Shown piece by piece: positions 27,458 to 36,671 of a DNA stretch of 60,820 nt. Where the stretch lies: positions 1 to 60,820 of the forward strand of contig NZ_JAKFWS010000005.1 in the NCBI RefSeq assembly GCF_021731785.1, in the 5' to 3' direction. Under the pieces are notes generated by a model. That model saw only the letters and a program-made list of their open reading frames with translations, was not told the DNA's origin and made no database searches. Source of the stretch: Methylocystis sp. GTDB taxonomy: Bacteria > Pseudomonadota > Alphaproteobacteria > Rhizobiales > Beijerinckiaceae. How positions within the stretch are numbered: position 1 is the first letter of the stretch; each line of letters opens with the position of its first letter. The position numbers were made by a program, and so were the translations under genes.

Positions 27458-29332
27458 ATGTCTCCGTCACGTAAATTCGTCGCTTCCGGACTGTTTGGCA
27501 TCGCTTTGGGATTCGCGGTGCTTGCGCTTGCCAGTTATGTGGCCGTGCACGCCGAATTCCAGCGCCGCACAGCGGGCGCATGGCTGCGCCACACGATCCA
27601 GGTGCAAAGCGACCTCTATCAGCTTTTCGGATTGCTGCAAGCCGCAGAGAGCAATCAACGCGGCTACATGATCACCCAGGACGAACGTTATCTCCAGGCG
27701 TGCGCCGACGCGTCGCGCAAGATGCCCGACATGTTGGACCGAATTTCCGAGGGCGTGAGGGACAATGCTAACCAGCTCCAAGCCGTCGCAGAGATGCGGC
27801 CGCTGCTCGGCGAAAGGATCGAAATTATCGATCAAACGATCGCCGACACACGCGCCGGCCAGCTCGACAAGGCCGTACAACTCGTCAAATCCGGGCGCGG
27901 AAAAGCGCTGATGGACCGGGTCCGCGCCATCGTCGACACGATGATGGAAAATGAGCAAAGTTTGGTTGAGAAGCGCGAGCGCGAGATGAACGCCGCGGGC
28001 GGCAACTTTGACGCCGCCATTTGGGCGCTGGCCGGCATCATCTTCGCGCTTGGCGCATTTTCATTTCTCAATGCCCAAAAACAGATGAACGCCCTGCAAA
28101 TGTCGCGCAACTCACTAAAGGAAGCCTATGATCAGTTGATCGGGGAAACGACGCGCCGCGAAGCGCTCGAGTCGCAGTTGCGGCAGTCGCAAAAACTCGA
28201 ATCGCTCGGGCAGCTGACGGGCGGCATCGCGCACGACTTCAACAATATGCTCGGCGTCATCGTCGCAAGCCTTCATCTGCTGCGACGGAAACTCGCGGGT
28301 TCGGACGGCGAATATACTCAACTCATCGACTCGGCGCTGGACGGCGCCGATCGCGCCGCGGCAATGGTCCGCAGGCTGCTCGCCTTCTCACGACGGCAGC
28401 CGTTGTCGCCGCGGCCGCTCGACCCGAACAAGTTCGTCTCCGGCATTTCCGATATGGTGCGCCACGCGCTTGGCGCGACGATCGAACTTGAGACTGTGCT
28501 TGCCGGCGGACTCTGGACGACGAAAATCGATCAGCACGAACTGGAAAGCGCCATCGTCAATCTCGCGGTCAATGCGCGCGACGCGATGCCTAACGGCGGC
28601 AAGCTGACGATCGAGACGGCGAATTGCTATCTCGACGACGGCTACGCCGCCGAAAACACGGACGTCACGCCCGGCCAATATGTCATGATCGCCGTCACCG
28701 ACACGGGTCATGGAATGCCGCCGGAGGTCTTGGCGCAAGCCTTCGATCCGTTCTTCACCACAAAGCCCGCGGGCAAGGGCACCGGACTGGGCCTTTCGCA
28801 GGTCCATGGATTCGTCAAGCAGTCGGGCGGCCACGTTAAAATCTATTCCGAAACCGAACGTGGAACCTGCATCAAGCTCTATCTGCCACGCTTCAATCAC
28901 GTCGAAGCGCCCGTCCTAGCACCGGCTGCGTCGGTAACGACGCTCGATCTGCCGCTTGGAAAGCCGGACGAGCTGGTGCTGGTCGTCGAGGACGACGACA
29001 CGGCGCGCCGCGTCACCGCCCAAGGCGTGCGCGAACTGGGGTATTCCGTTTTGGAGGCCGAGAACGGACGCGCGGCCGTCGACATCATTCGCCAACGCGC
29101 CGACATCAACTTGCTGCTTACCGACGTGGTCATGCCCGACATGGATGGCGCCCGTCTGGCGCGCGAGGCGGTGTTTCGTCGACATAGTCTGCGCGTCCTG
29201 TTCATCACCGGCTATACGCGGAACGCCATCCTGCACAACGGCGTTCTCGACCCGGGCGTCAAACTGCTGACGAAGCCCTTCACGTTACAGCAGCTCGCCG
29301 TGAAGATGCGGGAGATTCTGGACGCGAAATAG
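27458..29332 (+). CDS. Hybrid sensor histidine kinase (CHASE3-HisKA-HATPase-REC)
   Basis: This 624-residue membrane sensor kinase begins with TM1 at about 9-30. A CHASE3 sensor domain (about 35-180, with the typical AESNQRGYMIT motif) and TM2 at about 186-204 follow. The HisKA domain has phospho-acceptor His259 in GGIAHDFNNML. The HATPase domain has NLAVNARDAM, DTGHGM and GTGLGLSQV. A C-terminal receiver holds Asp556 in LLTDVVMP. No response regulator gene adjoins it, so the output partner is elsewhere. The ligand of CHASE3 domains is generally unknown. Confidence 0.92.
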   Translation: MSPSRKFVASGLFGIALGFAVLALASYVAVHAEFQRRTAGAWLRHTIQVQSDLYQLFGLLQAAESNQRGYMITQDERYLQACADASRKMPDMLDRISEGVRDNANQLQAVAEMRPLLGERIEIIDQTIADTRAGQLDKAVQLVKSGRGKALMDRVRAIVDTMMENEQSLVEKREREMNAAGGNFDAAIWALAGIIFALGAFSFLNAQKQMNALQMSRNSLKEAYDQLIGETTRREALESQLRQSQKLESLGQLTGGIAHDFNNMLGVIVASLHLLRRKLAGSDGEYTQLIDSALDGADRAAAMVRRLLAFSRRQPLSPRPLDPNKFVSGISDMVRHALGATIELETVLAGGLWTTKIDQHELESAIVNLAVNARDAMPNGGKLTIETANCYLDDGYAAENTDVTPGQYVMIAVTDTGHGMPPEVLAQAFDPFFTTKPAGKGTGLGLSQVHGFVKQSGGHVKIYSETERGTCIKLYLPRFNHVEAPVLAPAASVTTLDLPLGKPDELVLVVEDDDTARRVTAQGVRELGYSVLEAENGRAAVDIIRQRADINLLLTDVVMPDMDGARLAREAVFRRHSLRVLFITGYTRNAILHNGVLDPGVKLLTKPFTLQQLAVKMREILDAK

Positions 29333-29342
29333 CCGACGATGA

Positions 29343-30332
29343 TCAGTTTTCGGCTTTGAGCGGACGCATCAGCAGCGCTTCGACAGCCCCGTCGATGCTC
29401 AGGCGCGCTGAAAGAATGGCGTCGACAGCCTCAGCGATCGGCAGCTCGACGTCGTGGGCGCGCGCCATTTCCACCATGACGCGCGCCGTATAGGCGCCCT
29501 CCGCAAGCTTGCCATGCGTGGCGTCTTCCAACGACTCTCCGCGCCCCAGCGCTTCGCCAAGCGCAAAGTTGCGCGACTGCGCAGATCCGCAGGTTAGGAC
29601 GAGGTCGCCCAATCCGGAAAGACCCATCAACGTTTCCTGACGCGCTCCTAGCGCGCGACCGAGCCGCATCAACTCGGCAAACCCGCGCGCGATCAGCGCC
29701 GCCTGCGCGCTCGCGCCGAGCCCACGGCCATGGCTCATGCCCGCAGCGATGGCGAGAACATTCTTTGCCGCGCCGCCAATTTCAACGCCGCGCACGTCGG
29801 TTGAGCGGTAAAGTCGAAACGTCTTCGTCGAAAGCTCTTCACAAAGACGTCGCGCCAGCTGCTCGTCATGCGCCGCGAGCGTGACCGCCGTCGGCAGCCC
29901 TCGGCAGACGTCTGCAGCGAAGCTTGGTCCCGAGAGCACGGCGACGCTCGCCTGGGGCAATTCTTCGCGCACAACTTCGCTCAAGAATTTGCCGCGCTCG
30001 CGCTCAATGCCCTTGGCGCAAATCACGAAGGCGGCGCCCTTCCGTAGATACAGCCGCGCGGCGCGCGCCGTCATGCGGATGGCTTGCGCGGGCGTAACGG
30101 CGAGAATGATTTCCGCTTCGCGCAAAATCGAAATGTCGTCCGTCGGCGCGACGGCGGCGGCAAGCGGCATTCCCGGCAGCCGGCGCTTATTTTCACGGTC
30201 GCGCGCGAGCGCTTGTGCCGTCCGCGGGTCATGCGCCCATAGTGGCGTCCGCGCGCGGCCCTGGGCGGCGACATTGGCGAGCGCAACGCCCCACGCGCCG
30301 GCTCCGAGCACTGCGACCGTCGCTCGCGTCAT
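29343..30332 (-). CDS. gpsA: NAD(P)H-dependent glycerol-3-phosphate dehydrogenase
   Basis: This 329-residue enzyme reduces dihydroxyacetone phosphate to sn-glycerol-3-phosphate for phospholipid synthesis. The Rossmann motif is VAVLGAGAWGVALA. The catalytic lysine region is GGAAKNVLAIAAGM, followed by SGLGDLVLTC. I start at the ATG at 30332 (MTRATVAV), which overlaps the stop of the PLD-like gene by four bases. The order tsaD-(PLD)-gpsA resembles other alphaproteobacteria apart from the extra PLD gene. Confidence 0.94.
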   Translation of the reverse strand: MTRATVAVLGAGAWGVALANVAAQGRARTPLWAHDPRTAQALARDRENKRRLPGMPLAAAVAPTDDISILREAEIILAVTPAQAIRMTARAARLYLRKGAAFVICAKGIERERGKFLSEVVREELPQASVAVLSGPSFAADVCRGLPTAVTLAAHDEQLARRLCEELSTKTFRLYRSTDVRGVEIGGAAKNVLAIAAGMSHGRGLGASAQAALIARGFAELMRLGRALGARQETLMGLSGLGDLVLTCGSAQSRNFALGEALGRGESLEDATHGKLAEGAYTARVMVEMARAHDVELPIAEAVDAILSARLSIDGAVEALLMRPLKAEN

Positions 30333-30880
30333 CTGACGCCAATCCGCTGATTGTCGGCGCGCGACCACAGCCTCTCGAAGGCTTCGCGAAACCGCGCCGC
30401 CATTTGCGGGCTTTCGATCACGATGAGGTCATTGTCCTGATAGATTTCGCCGGAGATCGAGAAATTCGCCGAGCCGCTGCGCAACACGCGTCCGTCCACT
30501 TGATATGATTTGAGATGCATCAGATCGCGCGAACGGCCCTTGCGGCGGACCTCTAAGTTGGGGGCGTCGGCGATCTCCCCGATCGCTGCGGCGCCACGGC
30601 CCATTTCATCGCCGTCCAGATAAATGCGCACCTTGACGCCGCGCATGGCGGCGCGGCCGAGCGCCGTCATCAACGAGCGGTCGGTCAAAACATAGGCCGC
30701 CATATCGATCGAGCGGCGCGCCCCGTCGATGAGACGCGCGTCGACTGAACCGAAGCCTTCGCCGGGCCCGTAAAGCACGCGCACCCCCGCGAAGGTCGGC
30801 TCTTCGGCAAGAAGTCCGGCCGGCTGCGGCATTGGCGCGAGCGTCATGACCCCAAGCGCCGCCAGGAAAAGAAATCGCAT
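30329..30880 (-). CDS. Secreted single-HKD phospholipase D-like nuclease
   Basis: This 183-residue protein has an N-terminal signal sequence and one complete HKD motif, HLKSYQVDG ... SGSANFS. One motif per chain is the layout of Nuc-type endonucleases, which act as dimers. Phosphatidyl-transfer activity is also possible. The ATG at 30880 lies 11 bases after the tsaD stop, and the end overlaps gpsA by four bases, so it is built into the operon. The substrate, nucleic acid or lipid, cannot be told from the sequence. Confidence 0.87.
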   Translation of the reverse strand: MRFLFLAALGVMTLAPMPQPAGLLAEEPTFAGVRVLYGPGEGFGSVDARLIDGARRSIDMAAYVLTDRSLMTALGRAAMRGVKVRIYLDGDEMGRGAAAIGEIADAPNLEVRRKGRSRDLMHLKSYQVDGRVLRSGSANFSISGEIYQDNDLIVIESPQMAARFREAFERLWSRADNQRIGVR

Positions 30881-30891
30881 CGAGGCCCGCC

Positions 30892-31956
30892 TCAAGCCTT
30901 GCCGTGGTGCGATCGACTCGGCTCGGCGTCGAGCGGCCAGCGCGGACGTGGCGCAAAGTCGAGGTCGTCAGTCAGTCCGCACTTCAAACGCTCGAGTCCC
31001 GCCCAAGCGATGATCGCCCCATTGTCGGCGCAGAGCGCCGCCGGCGGCGAAACGAACCGCAGGCCGCTTTCAGCGCAAAGTCGTACCAGCGCGCGGCGAA
31101 TGGCGCCGTTGGCGGCGACTCCGCCGCCGATGACAAGGCCCTGCGGCGGCCGGCCGACACGATCGGCAAAGAGCCGTAAGCCAGAGCGCACCCTGTCGAC
31201 GATCACGTCGACGATCGCGGCCTGGAAGGAGGCCGCAAGATCCCTAACGTCCGTCTTATTCGGCGTTTGCAGCTTGAGAATTTCCTGGCGCACCGCGGTT
31301 TTCAAGCCAGAGAGCGAAAAATCCGCCCCTGGCCGGCCGAGCATGGGGCGTGGGAAATCGAAACGATGCGCGTCGCCCTCAAGCGCCAGCTTTTCAATGT
31401 GCGGGCCGCCCGGGTATGGGAGCTCCAACATTTTGGCGACCTTATCGAAGGCCTCTCCAGCAGCGTCGTCGAGGGTGGACCCGAGCCGCCGATAATCGCC
31501 GACGCCGTTCACCGCAACGAGTTGCGTGTGTCCCCCGGAGATCAGCAGCGCCAGAAAGGGGAAGGCGAGCCGGTCCGTCAGCCGCGCCGTCAGCGCATGG
31601 GCCTCCAGATGATTTACCGCAATGAAGGGTTTGCCCAGCGCCAGCGCCATGGCCTTGCCGGCGGTAAGTCCGACAAGAATGCCGCCGATCAATCCCGGAC
31701 CAGCCGCCGCGGCGATGGCGTCGAGGTCTTTCGCCTCGGTCTCGGCGCGCTCCAGCGCGCGTCTGATCAACCGGTCGAGCACGTCGATATGGGCGCGCGC
31801 CGCAATTTCCGGAACGACGCCGCCATAAGCCGCATGGCGGGCGATCTGGCTCAGCACCTCGTTGGAAAGGATCGCTCCGCCCGCCTCGCCGAGCCGCTCC
31901 GACACGATCGCGACCGCCGTCTCATCGCAAGTGGTTTCAATGCCCAACACGCGCAT
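30892..31956 (-). CDS. tsaD: tRNA threonylcarbamoyladenosine transferase TsaD
   Basis: This 354-residue protein transfers the threonylcarbamoyl group to A37 of ANN-decoding tRNAs, working with TsaB and TsaE. It starts [13 protein letters not shown]. The metal-binding [11 protein letters not shown] and LISGGHTQL, and C-terminal [13 protein letters not shown] with its [10 protein letters not shown] Asp, are all present. The ATG at 31956 has GGGAG five bases upstream, better than the TTG six codons earlier. It leads the tsaD-PLD-gpsA operon. Confidence 0.95.
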   Translation of the reverse strand: MRVLGIETTCDETAVAIVSERLGEAGGAILSNEVLSQIARHAAYGGVVPEIAARAHIDVLDRLIRRALERAETEAKDLDAIAAAAGPGLIGGILVGLTAGKAMALALGKPFIAVNHLEAHALTARLTDRLAFPFLALLISGGHTQLVAVNGVGDYRRLGSTLDDAAGEAFDKVAKMLELPYPGGPHIEKLALEGDAHRFDFPRPMLGRPGADFSLSGLKTAVRQEILKLQTPNKTDVRDLAASFQAAIVDVIVDRVRSGLRLFADRVGRPPQGLVIGGGVAANGAIRRALVRLCAESGLRFVSPPAALCADNGAIIAWAGLERLKCGLTDDLDFAPRPRWPLDAEPSRSHHGKA

Positions 31957-32316
31957 GCGCACTCCCTGGCGCAAGGAATCGTTCCGCCGATTTTTAGTCG
32001 ACGCATGACGAAGCTTATACCGTCGCGCGACAACAGGTTTAGAAAATTGCGATTGGCGAATGGTTTACAGCAATTATTGCAAGCTACTAGCGGACATCGA
32101 CACTTCCCAATGCAACGCTAAAGATGGGCCCATTAAATTTTTTAGTTTTCTTACAGTCGCCACTTGACATGATCTCGACGGATACAAGTTGGCACAACAG
32201 ATCGTTGCTTCCCAAACGGCGGCTTTATCTTGAGCTGAAATTATTCCGACTAAAGCGAACAGGTAAATAACGTCCCGGTTGAGGTTGCCCGCGGTCTGAA
32301 CTGTATGGAGGTGAAA
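31957..32316. other. AT-richer intergenic region tsaD / Gly-Tyr-rich protein
   Basis: These 360 bases separate divergent genes and are clearly less GC-rich than their surroundings. A TTGACA lies at 32164-32169 but no well-spaced -10 follows, so I do not call a promoter. The end contains a very strong GGAGGTG ribosome-binding site for the next gene. I see no conserved ORF. A small RNA or long leader cannot be excluded. Confidence 0.4.
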
Positions 32317-32655
32317 ATGGCGTCGAACAAGATTAAGGCTTTCGCGCTAACGTCCGCAATTGCAATGGCCGCCGTGATCGGCTCCACAACTCTGGCAGAG
32401 GCGCGTTATTGCCGGGCTCATTACGGCTGGCATCGACACTGCGGAAGCTACTGGGGTTATTCTTATCGTCCAGTGCGTTACTCCCGCTGCTATCGGCCGG
32501 CTTATTATGGCTCCGCCTGGCCTGGCTATGGCTACAACGCCGGATATTACGGGTATGGCGGCGGCGGCCTACTTGGCGCAGGCTTGGGCACGGGTCTCGG
32601 ACTTGGCGCAGGCCTCGGCGCGGGGATCGGAAGCGGCCTGTTTGGCTGGTGGTGA
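32317..32655 (+). CDS. Small secreted Gly/Tyr-rich protein
   Basis: This protein of about 112 residues has a signal peptide (about 28 residues, ending LAEA), then a His/Tyr/Arg-rich middle with four Cys residues (RYCRAHYGWHRHC...). The C-terminus is an almost pure Gly-Leu-Ala glycine-zipper repeat (GLGTGLGLGAGLGAGIG). The ATG at 32317 has a near-perfect GGAGGTG four bases upstream, which decides it over ATG 32305. Proteins of this composition in rhizobial relatives are exported, often abundant, and have no known function. Confidence 0.75.
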   Translation: MASNKIKAFALTSAIAMAAVIGSTTLAEARYCRAHYGWHRHCGSYWGYSYRPVRYSRCYRPAYYGSAWPGYGYNAGYYGYGGGGLLGAGLGTGLGLGAGLGAGIGSGLFGWW

Positions 32656-32667
32656 TCGGTTAGCAAT

Positions 32668-32730
32668 CCGCGAGCCGCGTAGAGTAAGCTCGCGGAGCAA
32701 AAGAGCGTCCGCTTTTGCCAGCGGACGCTC
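32668..32730 (+). terminator. Tandem hairpins after the Gly/Tyr-rich gene
   Basis: Two inverted repeats follow the stop codon: CCGCGAGC/GCTCGCGG (32668-32675 with 32688-32695) and GAGCGTCCGC/GCGGACGCTC (32703-32712 with 32721-32730). Neither ends in a long T-run, so they may slow transcription or protect the 3' end rather than being a textbook terminator. Confidence 0.5.
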
Positions 32731-32803
32731 GATCTATTTGAGCGCCTTTCGCTTGCCCTTAACGCGTTCCCTCCTATAGTCGCGCGCGACAAGGCGCCGG
32801 CTA

Positions 32804-33733
32804 ATGACATCTCCTTTTTTCCTTCGCATTGGGACCCGCGGCAGTCCCCTCGCCCTTGCTCAGGCCCACATGGTCCGAGAAGCGCTGATGCGCGCGCATC
32901 GGGGAAGCGAATCGGATTTCCCCATCGAAATCATCCGCACGACAGGCGACCAGATCCAGGACCGGCCTCTGTCTGAATCAGGCGGCAAGGGACTTTTCAC
33001 CAAGGAGCTGGATTCGGCGCTCATCGCTGGCGCGATCGATCTTGCGGTGCATTCCTCGAAGGACCTGCCAACCCATTTGCCGAGCGAAATCGTGATCGCC
33101 GGCTATCTGCCCCGTGAGGACGCGCGCGACGCCTGGATATCGCGCGGCGGTCTTGCGCTCGACGAGCTTCCTGCCGGCGCCGTGGTCGGAACCGCTTCGC
33201 TGCGCCGCGCCGCCCAGGTCAAGCGCCGGCGACCCGATATCAAGACCACGCTGCTTCGCGGCAATGTCGAGACGCGTCTCAGGAAGGTCGAGGAAGGGGA
33301 TATCGACGCGACCCTCCTGGCTGTCGCCGGCCTAAAACGCCTGGGTCTCGCCCATCGTGCTTCGGCGCTGCTGCCGCTTGAGGCGTTTCCGCCGGCTTGC
33401 GGCCAGGGCGCGATCGGAGTCACGCGGCGCGGGGGAGACAACGCGACGCGCGATCTGCTGGCGCCGTTGTTCGACGAAGCGACCGGCGCTGCGCTCGCCG
33501 CCGAGCGCGCTTTCCTTGCGGCGCTTGACGGTTCCTGCCGCACGCCGATCGCCGGCCATGCGCAGGTTCACGGCGCCGAACTCTCCTTCTTCGGCGAGGT
33601 GCTGAAAGCCGACGGCGCCGAATCCTATGTCGTGCGCCGCCGCGGGCGCGCCATTGACGCTGCGATGATCGGCGCCGACGCCGGCAAGGAAATATTGTTG
33701 CGTCTGCCGCATGGCGTTGCGGGGCTTATGTGA
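32804..33733 (+). CDS. hemC: Hydroxymethylbilane synthase (porphobilinogen deaminase)
   Basis: This 309-residue enzyme polymerises four porphobilinogens to hydroxymethylbilane. Seen are RIGTRGSPLALAQAHMV, the catalytic Asp region DLAVHSSKDLPT, the Arg-rich GTASLRRAAQVKRRRPD, and LDGSCRTPIAGHA with the Cys that carries the dipyrromethane cofactor. Its stop overlaps the hemD start by four bases (GTGA). Confidence 0.96.
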   Translation: MTSPFFLRIGTRGSPLALAQAHMVREALMRAHRGSESDFPIEIIRTTGDQIQDRPLSESGGKGLFTKELDSALIAGAIDLAVHSSKDLPTHLPSEIVIAGYLPREDARDAWISRGGLALDELPAGAVVGTASLRRAAQVKRRRPDIKTTLLRGNVETRLRKVEEGDIDATLLAVAGLKRLGLAHRASALLPLEAFPPACGQGAIGVTRRGGDNATRDLLAPLFDEATGAALAAERAFLAALDGSCRTPIAGHAQVHGAELSFFGEVLKADGAESYVVRRRGRAIDAAMIGADAGKEILLRLPHGVAGLM

Positions 33734-34458
33734 GGCGCGTGCTTTTGTTGCGCGCGGCGGATGACGCCACGCGCACGGCGGAGAAACTACGCGCGATCGG
33801 TTTTATCCCCGTCCTCTCGCCCGTGCTGGAGATCGCCGCCACCGGCGCGCAATTGCCGCAAGGCGCCTATGACGCGCTATTGGCGTCGAGCGCGAAGGGC
33901 GTCGAACTCGCGCGAGGCGCAGAAGCGTTTAAGTCCCTGCCCCTCCACGCCGTCGGCGAAAAAACGGCGCATGCGGCGCGCGCGCATGGCTTTCATCCCC
34001 ACGTCGTCGCGGGAAACGCCGAGGCGATCCTGCCGCGATTGCTCGCTCGTCATCCCGCGCCCACGCATTTCCTCTATCTCGCCGGGCGTGACCGCCAGCA
34101 GACTTTGGAAGCGGGCCTGAAGGCGGCGGGCCATCGGGTCGCCGCCGTGGAAGTTTATGAAGCGCGCGCGGCGAAGGCGCTTTCGCAAGAAGCGGTCGAT
34201 GCGATCGCGGCGGGCGAGATTGATGCGGTTCTTCATTACTCTCGTCGCAGCGTCGAGATTTTTCTCGCGCTCGCGAAGGCAGCTGGTAGTTTGGAGAAGA
34301 TGCGCGCCATCCCGCATTTCGCCCTGTCGCAGGAGGTCGCGCAGCCGCTATTTTACGACAATATTCCAAGTGTCGGCGTCGCCGAACGGCCAGACGAAGA
34401 CCATTTGCTGGATCTGCTCGCGAGCGAGGCTTTTAACGCGCATGGCCCAAGGAAATAA
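33730..34458 (+). CDS. hemD: Uroporphyrinogen-III synthase
   Basis: This 242-residue HemD closes hydroxymethylbilane to uroporphyrinogen III, the branch point to haem and sirohaem. The family is weakly conserved. Seen are RAADDATRTAEKLRAIGF, LLASSAKGVE, FLYLAGRDRQQTLEAGL and VLHYSRRSVEIFLAL. It starts with GTG overlapping the hemC stop. CysG, encoded at 36672-38081, uses its product. Confidence 0.9.
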   Translation: MRRVLLLRAADDATRTAEKLRAIGFIPVLSPVLEIAATGAQLPQGAYDALLASSAKGVELARGAEAFKSLPLHAVGEKTAHAARAHGFHPHVVAGNAEAILPRLLARHPAPTHFLYLAGRDRQQTLEAGLKAAGHRVAAVEVYEARAAKALSQEAVDAIAAGEIDAVLHYSRRSVEIFLALAKAAGSLEKMRAIPHFALSQEVAQPLFYDNIPSVGVAERPDEDHLLDLLASEAFNAHGPRK

Positions 34459-34469
34459 GGGAGGAGCCA

Positions 34470-34937
34470 ATGTTTCGATCGGCGATTTTTTCATTCCTGA
34501 TCTTGATCGTTCTTCCCACCTTCGCTCTGGCGCAGGACGTCGCGGCGCGCTGCGCGAAAGTCGGCGACGACGACAAGACGAAGCCCATTCCCGCCGCGCT
34601 TGTTCCGCAAGCCCGTCAACTTTTCGGCTTTTCGCGGGAGACGCCGAACGCCGTCATTCGCAAGGGGACGAGCTATCGCTGCATGGGCGGCAAGACCTGG
34701 CTCTGCAATGTCGGCGCGAATCTCGTCTGCGGCAAGGCCGACGCCTCACAAAGTCTGCCAGGCGCCGCAGCCTTCTGCAAAGACAATCCCGGCTCCGACA
34801 TGATCCCAATGGCGGCCACCGGTCACGACACGATCTATGAATGGAAATGCGTTGGGCCCAATGCGCAGATCGCGCGCAAGATCGTCAATGTCGATTCTCG
34901 TGGCTTCATCGCTGAGAATTGGAAGCCTCTCGATTGA
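34470..34937 (+). CDS. Periplasmic protein of unknown function
   Basis: This 155-residue protein has a clear signal peptide (MFRSAIFSFLILIVLPTFALAQ). The mature part holds six Cys residues in AARCAKVG, YRCMGGKTWLCNVGANLVCGKA, AFCKDNPG and EWKCVGP, suggesting disulfide bonds. I do not recognise the family. It lies 11 bases after hemD, with GGAGG just before its ATG, so it is probably expressed with hemCD. There is no evidence that it takes part in haem synthesis. Confidence 0.8.
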   Translation: MFRSAIFSFLILIVLPTFALAQDVAARCAKVGDDDKTKPIPAALVPQARQLFGFSRETPNAVIRKGTSYRCMGGKTWLCNVGANLVCGKADASQSLPGAAAFCKDNPGSDMIPMAATGHDTIYEWKCVGPNAQIARKIVNVDSRGFIAENWKPLD

Positions 34938-35072
34938 TTTTCGCCGCTCGCCGAAGCGCGTAAAGCTCGATAGTCCGCTCCTATGAGCGCGTCCTTGGCT
35001 TTCCGGTCCGACCTGAAAGCGACGGCGCTGTGGACGCGCCTCAAAGTGGCCATCGCCCGCTTTTCTCTCGCA

Positions 35073-36629
35073 TCAGCTGCGCATAAAAACGCCCTGACCG
35101 TTGCCATTGAAATAATCGATGACGACGCTCGCCGCTTTCTCGTCGCCGTTTCGGGAAAATCTTACCGGACTGAGCCCGCTGGCGTTTTCTCCCGCGGGCT
35201 GAAAGGTGAAAATGTCGCCCGAATAGTGACGCATCGGATAGGACGTGGGCGCCGGGCCCAGGGTAAGCGAAAGCCCTTCGGCCGTTTCGACGACCCCAAT
35301 GGGTCCGTAAAGCTCGTTGCGATAATAGCCGACATATGTCGAGCGCGGCGCGCGCGCCGGCGCGCTGGCCGGGGGCTTTGCATAATCGGCGTCCCGACCG
35401 TATGTCGAAATCGCCATTTCCGCGAAGGCTCCGCCAAAAAGCGCGAGCCAGTCCCGTTCGATCTTTCCGGTCAGGACCAGATCTAGGAAGCTGCGGCAAA
35501 TCGTTTCCGGCGCGCCGATCGGCGCGGAATTGCTTAGCACGACGATTCCGAACCGTTCAGCCGGCATGACATAGGCGCAGGTCGCGGCGCCGAGGGCGAA
35601 CCCGCCCGAGTGGCTCCAGCGCTGGCGCGCCGGACCGCCATAGTCGATGTCCCAGCCAAGCCCATAGAAGGTCGGCCCGCGCATCGGATCATGCGCCGGG
35701 CCGGTGGCGATTTGGGGGAAATGCGTTTCTGCGAGCGCCTCCGGCTTGACGATTTCGCGGCCGTCGAAGACGCCGTCGCGGAGTTGCAAGCGCACCCATG
35801 TCGCCATGTCGCGCGCCGACGCCGACGCGCCGCCCGCCGGCGCCTGCGCGTCGGCGTTGCGCTGCTCGCGACCGACCACCCAGCGGTCGCCGCGCCGCAC
35901 ATGGCCGAAGGCGCGATTTTTTTGCGCGATGAAATCGACGTGCCGCGAACTGGCGCTCGTCATCCCCAGCGGCCGATAAAGACGCTCGTCGCACACGTCC
36001 TCCCAGGATTTTCGCGCAGCTTTCGCCGCCGCGAAGCCTGCCGCCGAAAACCCCATGTTGTTGTATGCGTAATGCGTGCGAAAACTCGTGTTCGGTTTGA
36101 TGTAGCGCAGGCGTCGAATGATTTCGTCGCGATCGTAGCCGATGTCTTCGACGAGATCGCCGGCATGGTCGGGAAGTCCGCTGCGATGGCAGAACATGTC
36201 GCGTAGCGTGATTTCGCACGTGACCCAGGGATCGCTCATCGCAAAGCCCGGCAAGGTACGCTCGATCGGCTGATCCCATGAGACGACGCCGTCTCCGACA
36301 AGGCCCGCGACGACGGTAGTAGAAAGAGGCTTGGACAGCGAAGCGATCTGGAAGACCGTGTCGGGGTCGACGCGATCCGCCGCGTCCGCTCGGCGCATGC
36401 CAAAGCCCTTCAAGTAGAGCGCGCGGTCCGGAGAGACGACGGCGACCGACATTCCCGGCACGCCGGTTTTCTTCATGACGTCGACGACGAGCGCGTCGAG
36501 ATCGCTCAGATGTTTCTCAGTCGGCTCGCGGATGGGTGATGATGCGGGCTTCGCCTTGCCAAACGCCGGCGCGGGGGCCAGCAACCCCAGTCCCGACGCA
36601 AGCAGAGCGGATCGTCTCGTAAAAGGCAT
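35073..36629 (-). CDS. Exported serine hydrolase of the beta-lactamase/PBP-like family
   Basis: This 518-residue protein has a Tat-like signal (FTRRSALLASGLGLL). The beta-lactamase fold has SLSK as the SxxK motif (IASLSKPLS) and YAYNNMGF as the YxN motif. A C-terminal extension of about 120 residues (YVGYYRNELYGPIGV...) resembles the lipocalin-like tail of EstB/AmpC-related esterases. It is likely a periplasmic esterase, peptidase or D-aminopeptidase. A true beta-lactamase is less likely. It stands alone and is convergent with the preceding gene. Confidence 0.87.
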   Translation of the reverse strand: MPFTRRSALLASGLGLLAPAPAFGKAKPASSPIREPTEKHLSDLDALVVDVMKKTGVPGMSVAVVSPDRALYLKGFGMRRADAADRVDPDTVFQIASLSKPLSTTVVAGLVGDGVVSWDQPIERTLPGFAMSDPWVTCEITLRDMFCHRSGLPDHAGDLVEDIGYDRDEIIRRLRYIKPNTSFRTHYAYNNMGFSAAGFAAAKAARKSWEDVCDERLYRPLGMTSASSRHVDFIAQKNRAFGHVRRGDRWVVGREQRNADAQAPAGGASASARDMATWVRLQLRDGVFDGREIVKPEALAETHFPQIATGPAHDPMRGPTFYGLGWDIDYGGPARQRWSHSGGFALGAATCAYVMPAERFGIVVLSNSAPIGAPETICRSFLDLVLTGKIERDWLALFGGAFAEMAISTYGRDADYAKPPASAPARAPRSTYVGYYRNELYGPIGVVETAEGLSLTLGPAPTSYPMRHYSGDIFTFQPAGENASGLSPVRFSRNGDEKAASVVIDYFNGNGQGVFMRS

Positions 36630-36671
36630 GATGTTTCTCCGCTCGCGCCTTCTTGCAACAATAGTGCTGAA

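Noticed and set aside
32164-32188. TTGACA with a nearby TACAAG as a promoter
   Set aside because: The spacer is only 13 bases, too short for a sigma-70 promoter.
35073-36629. Antibiotic-resistance beta-lactamase
   Set aside because: SxxK and YxN motifs are shared with esterases and aminopeptidases. The length and C-terminal lipocalin-like tail fit those better.
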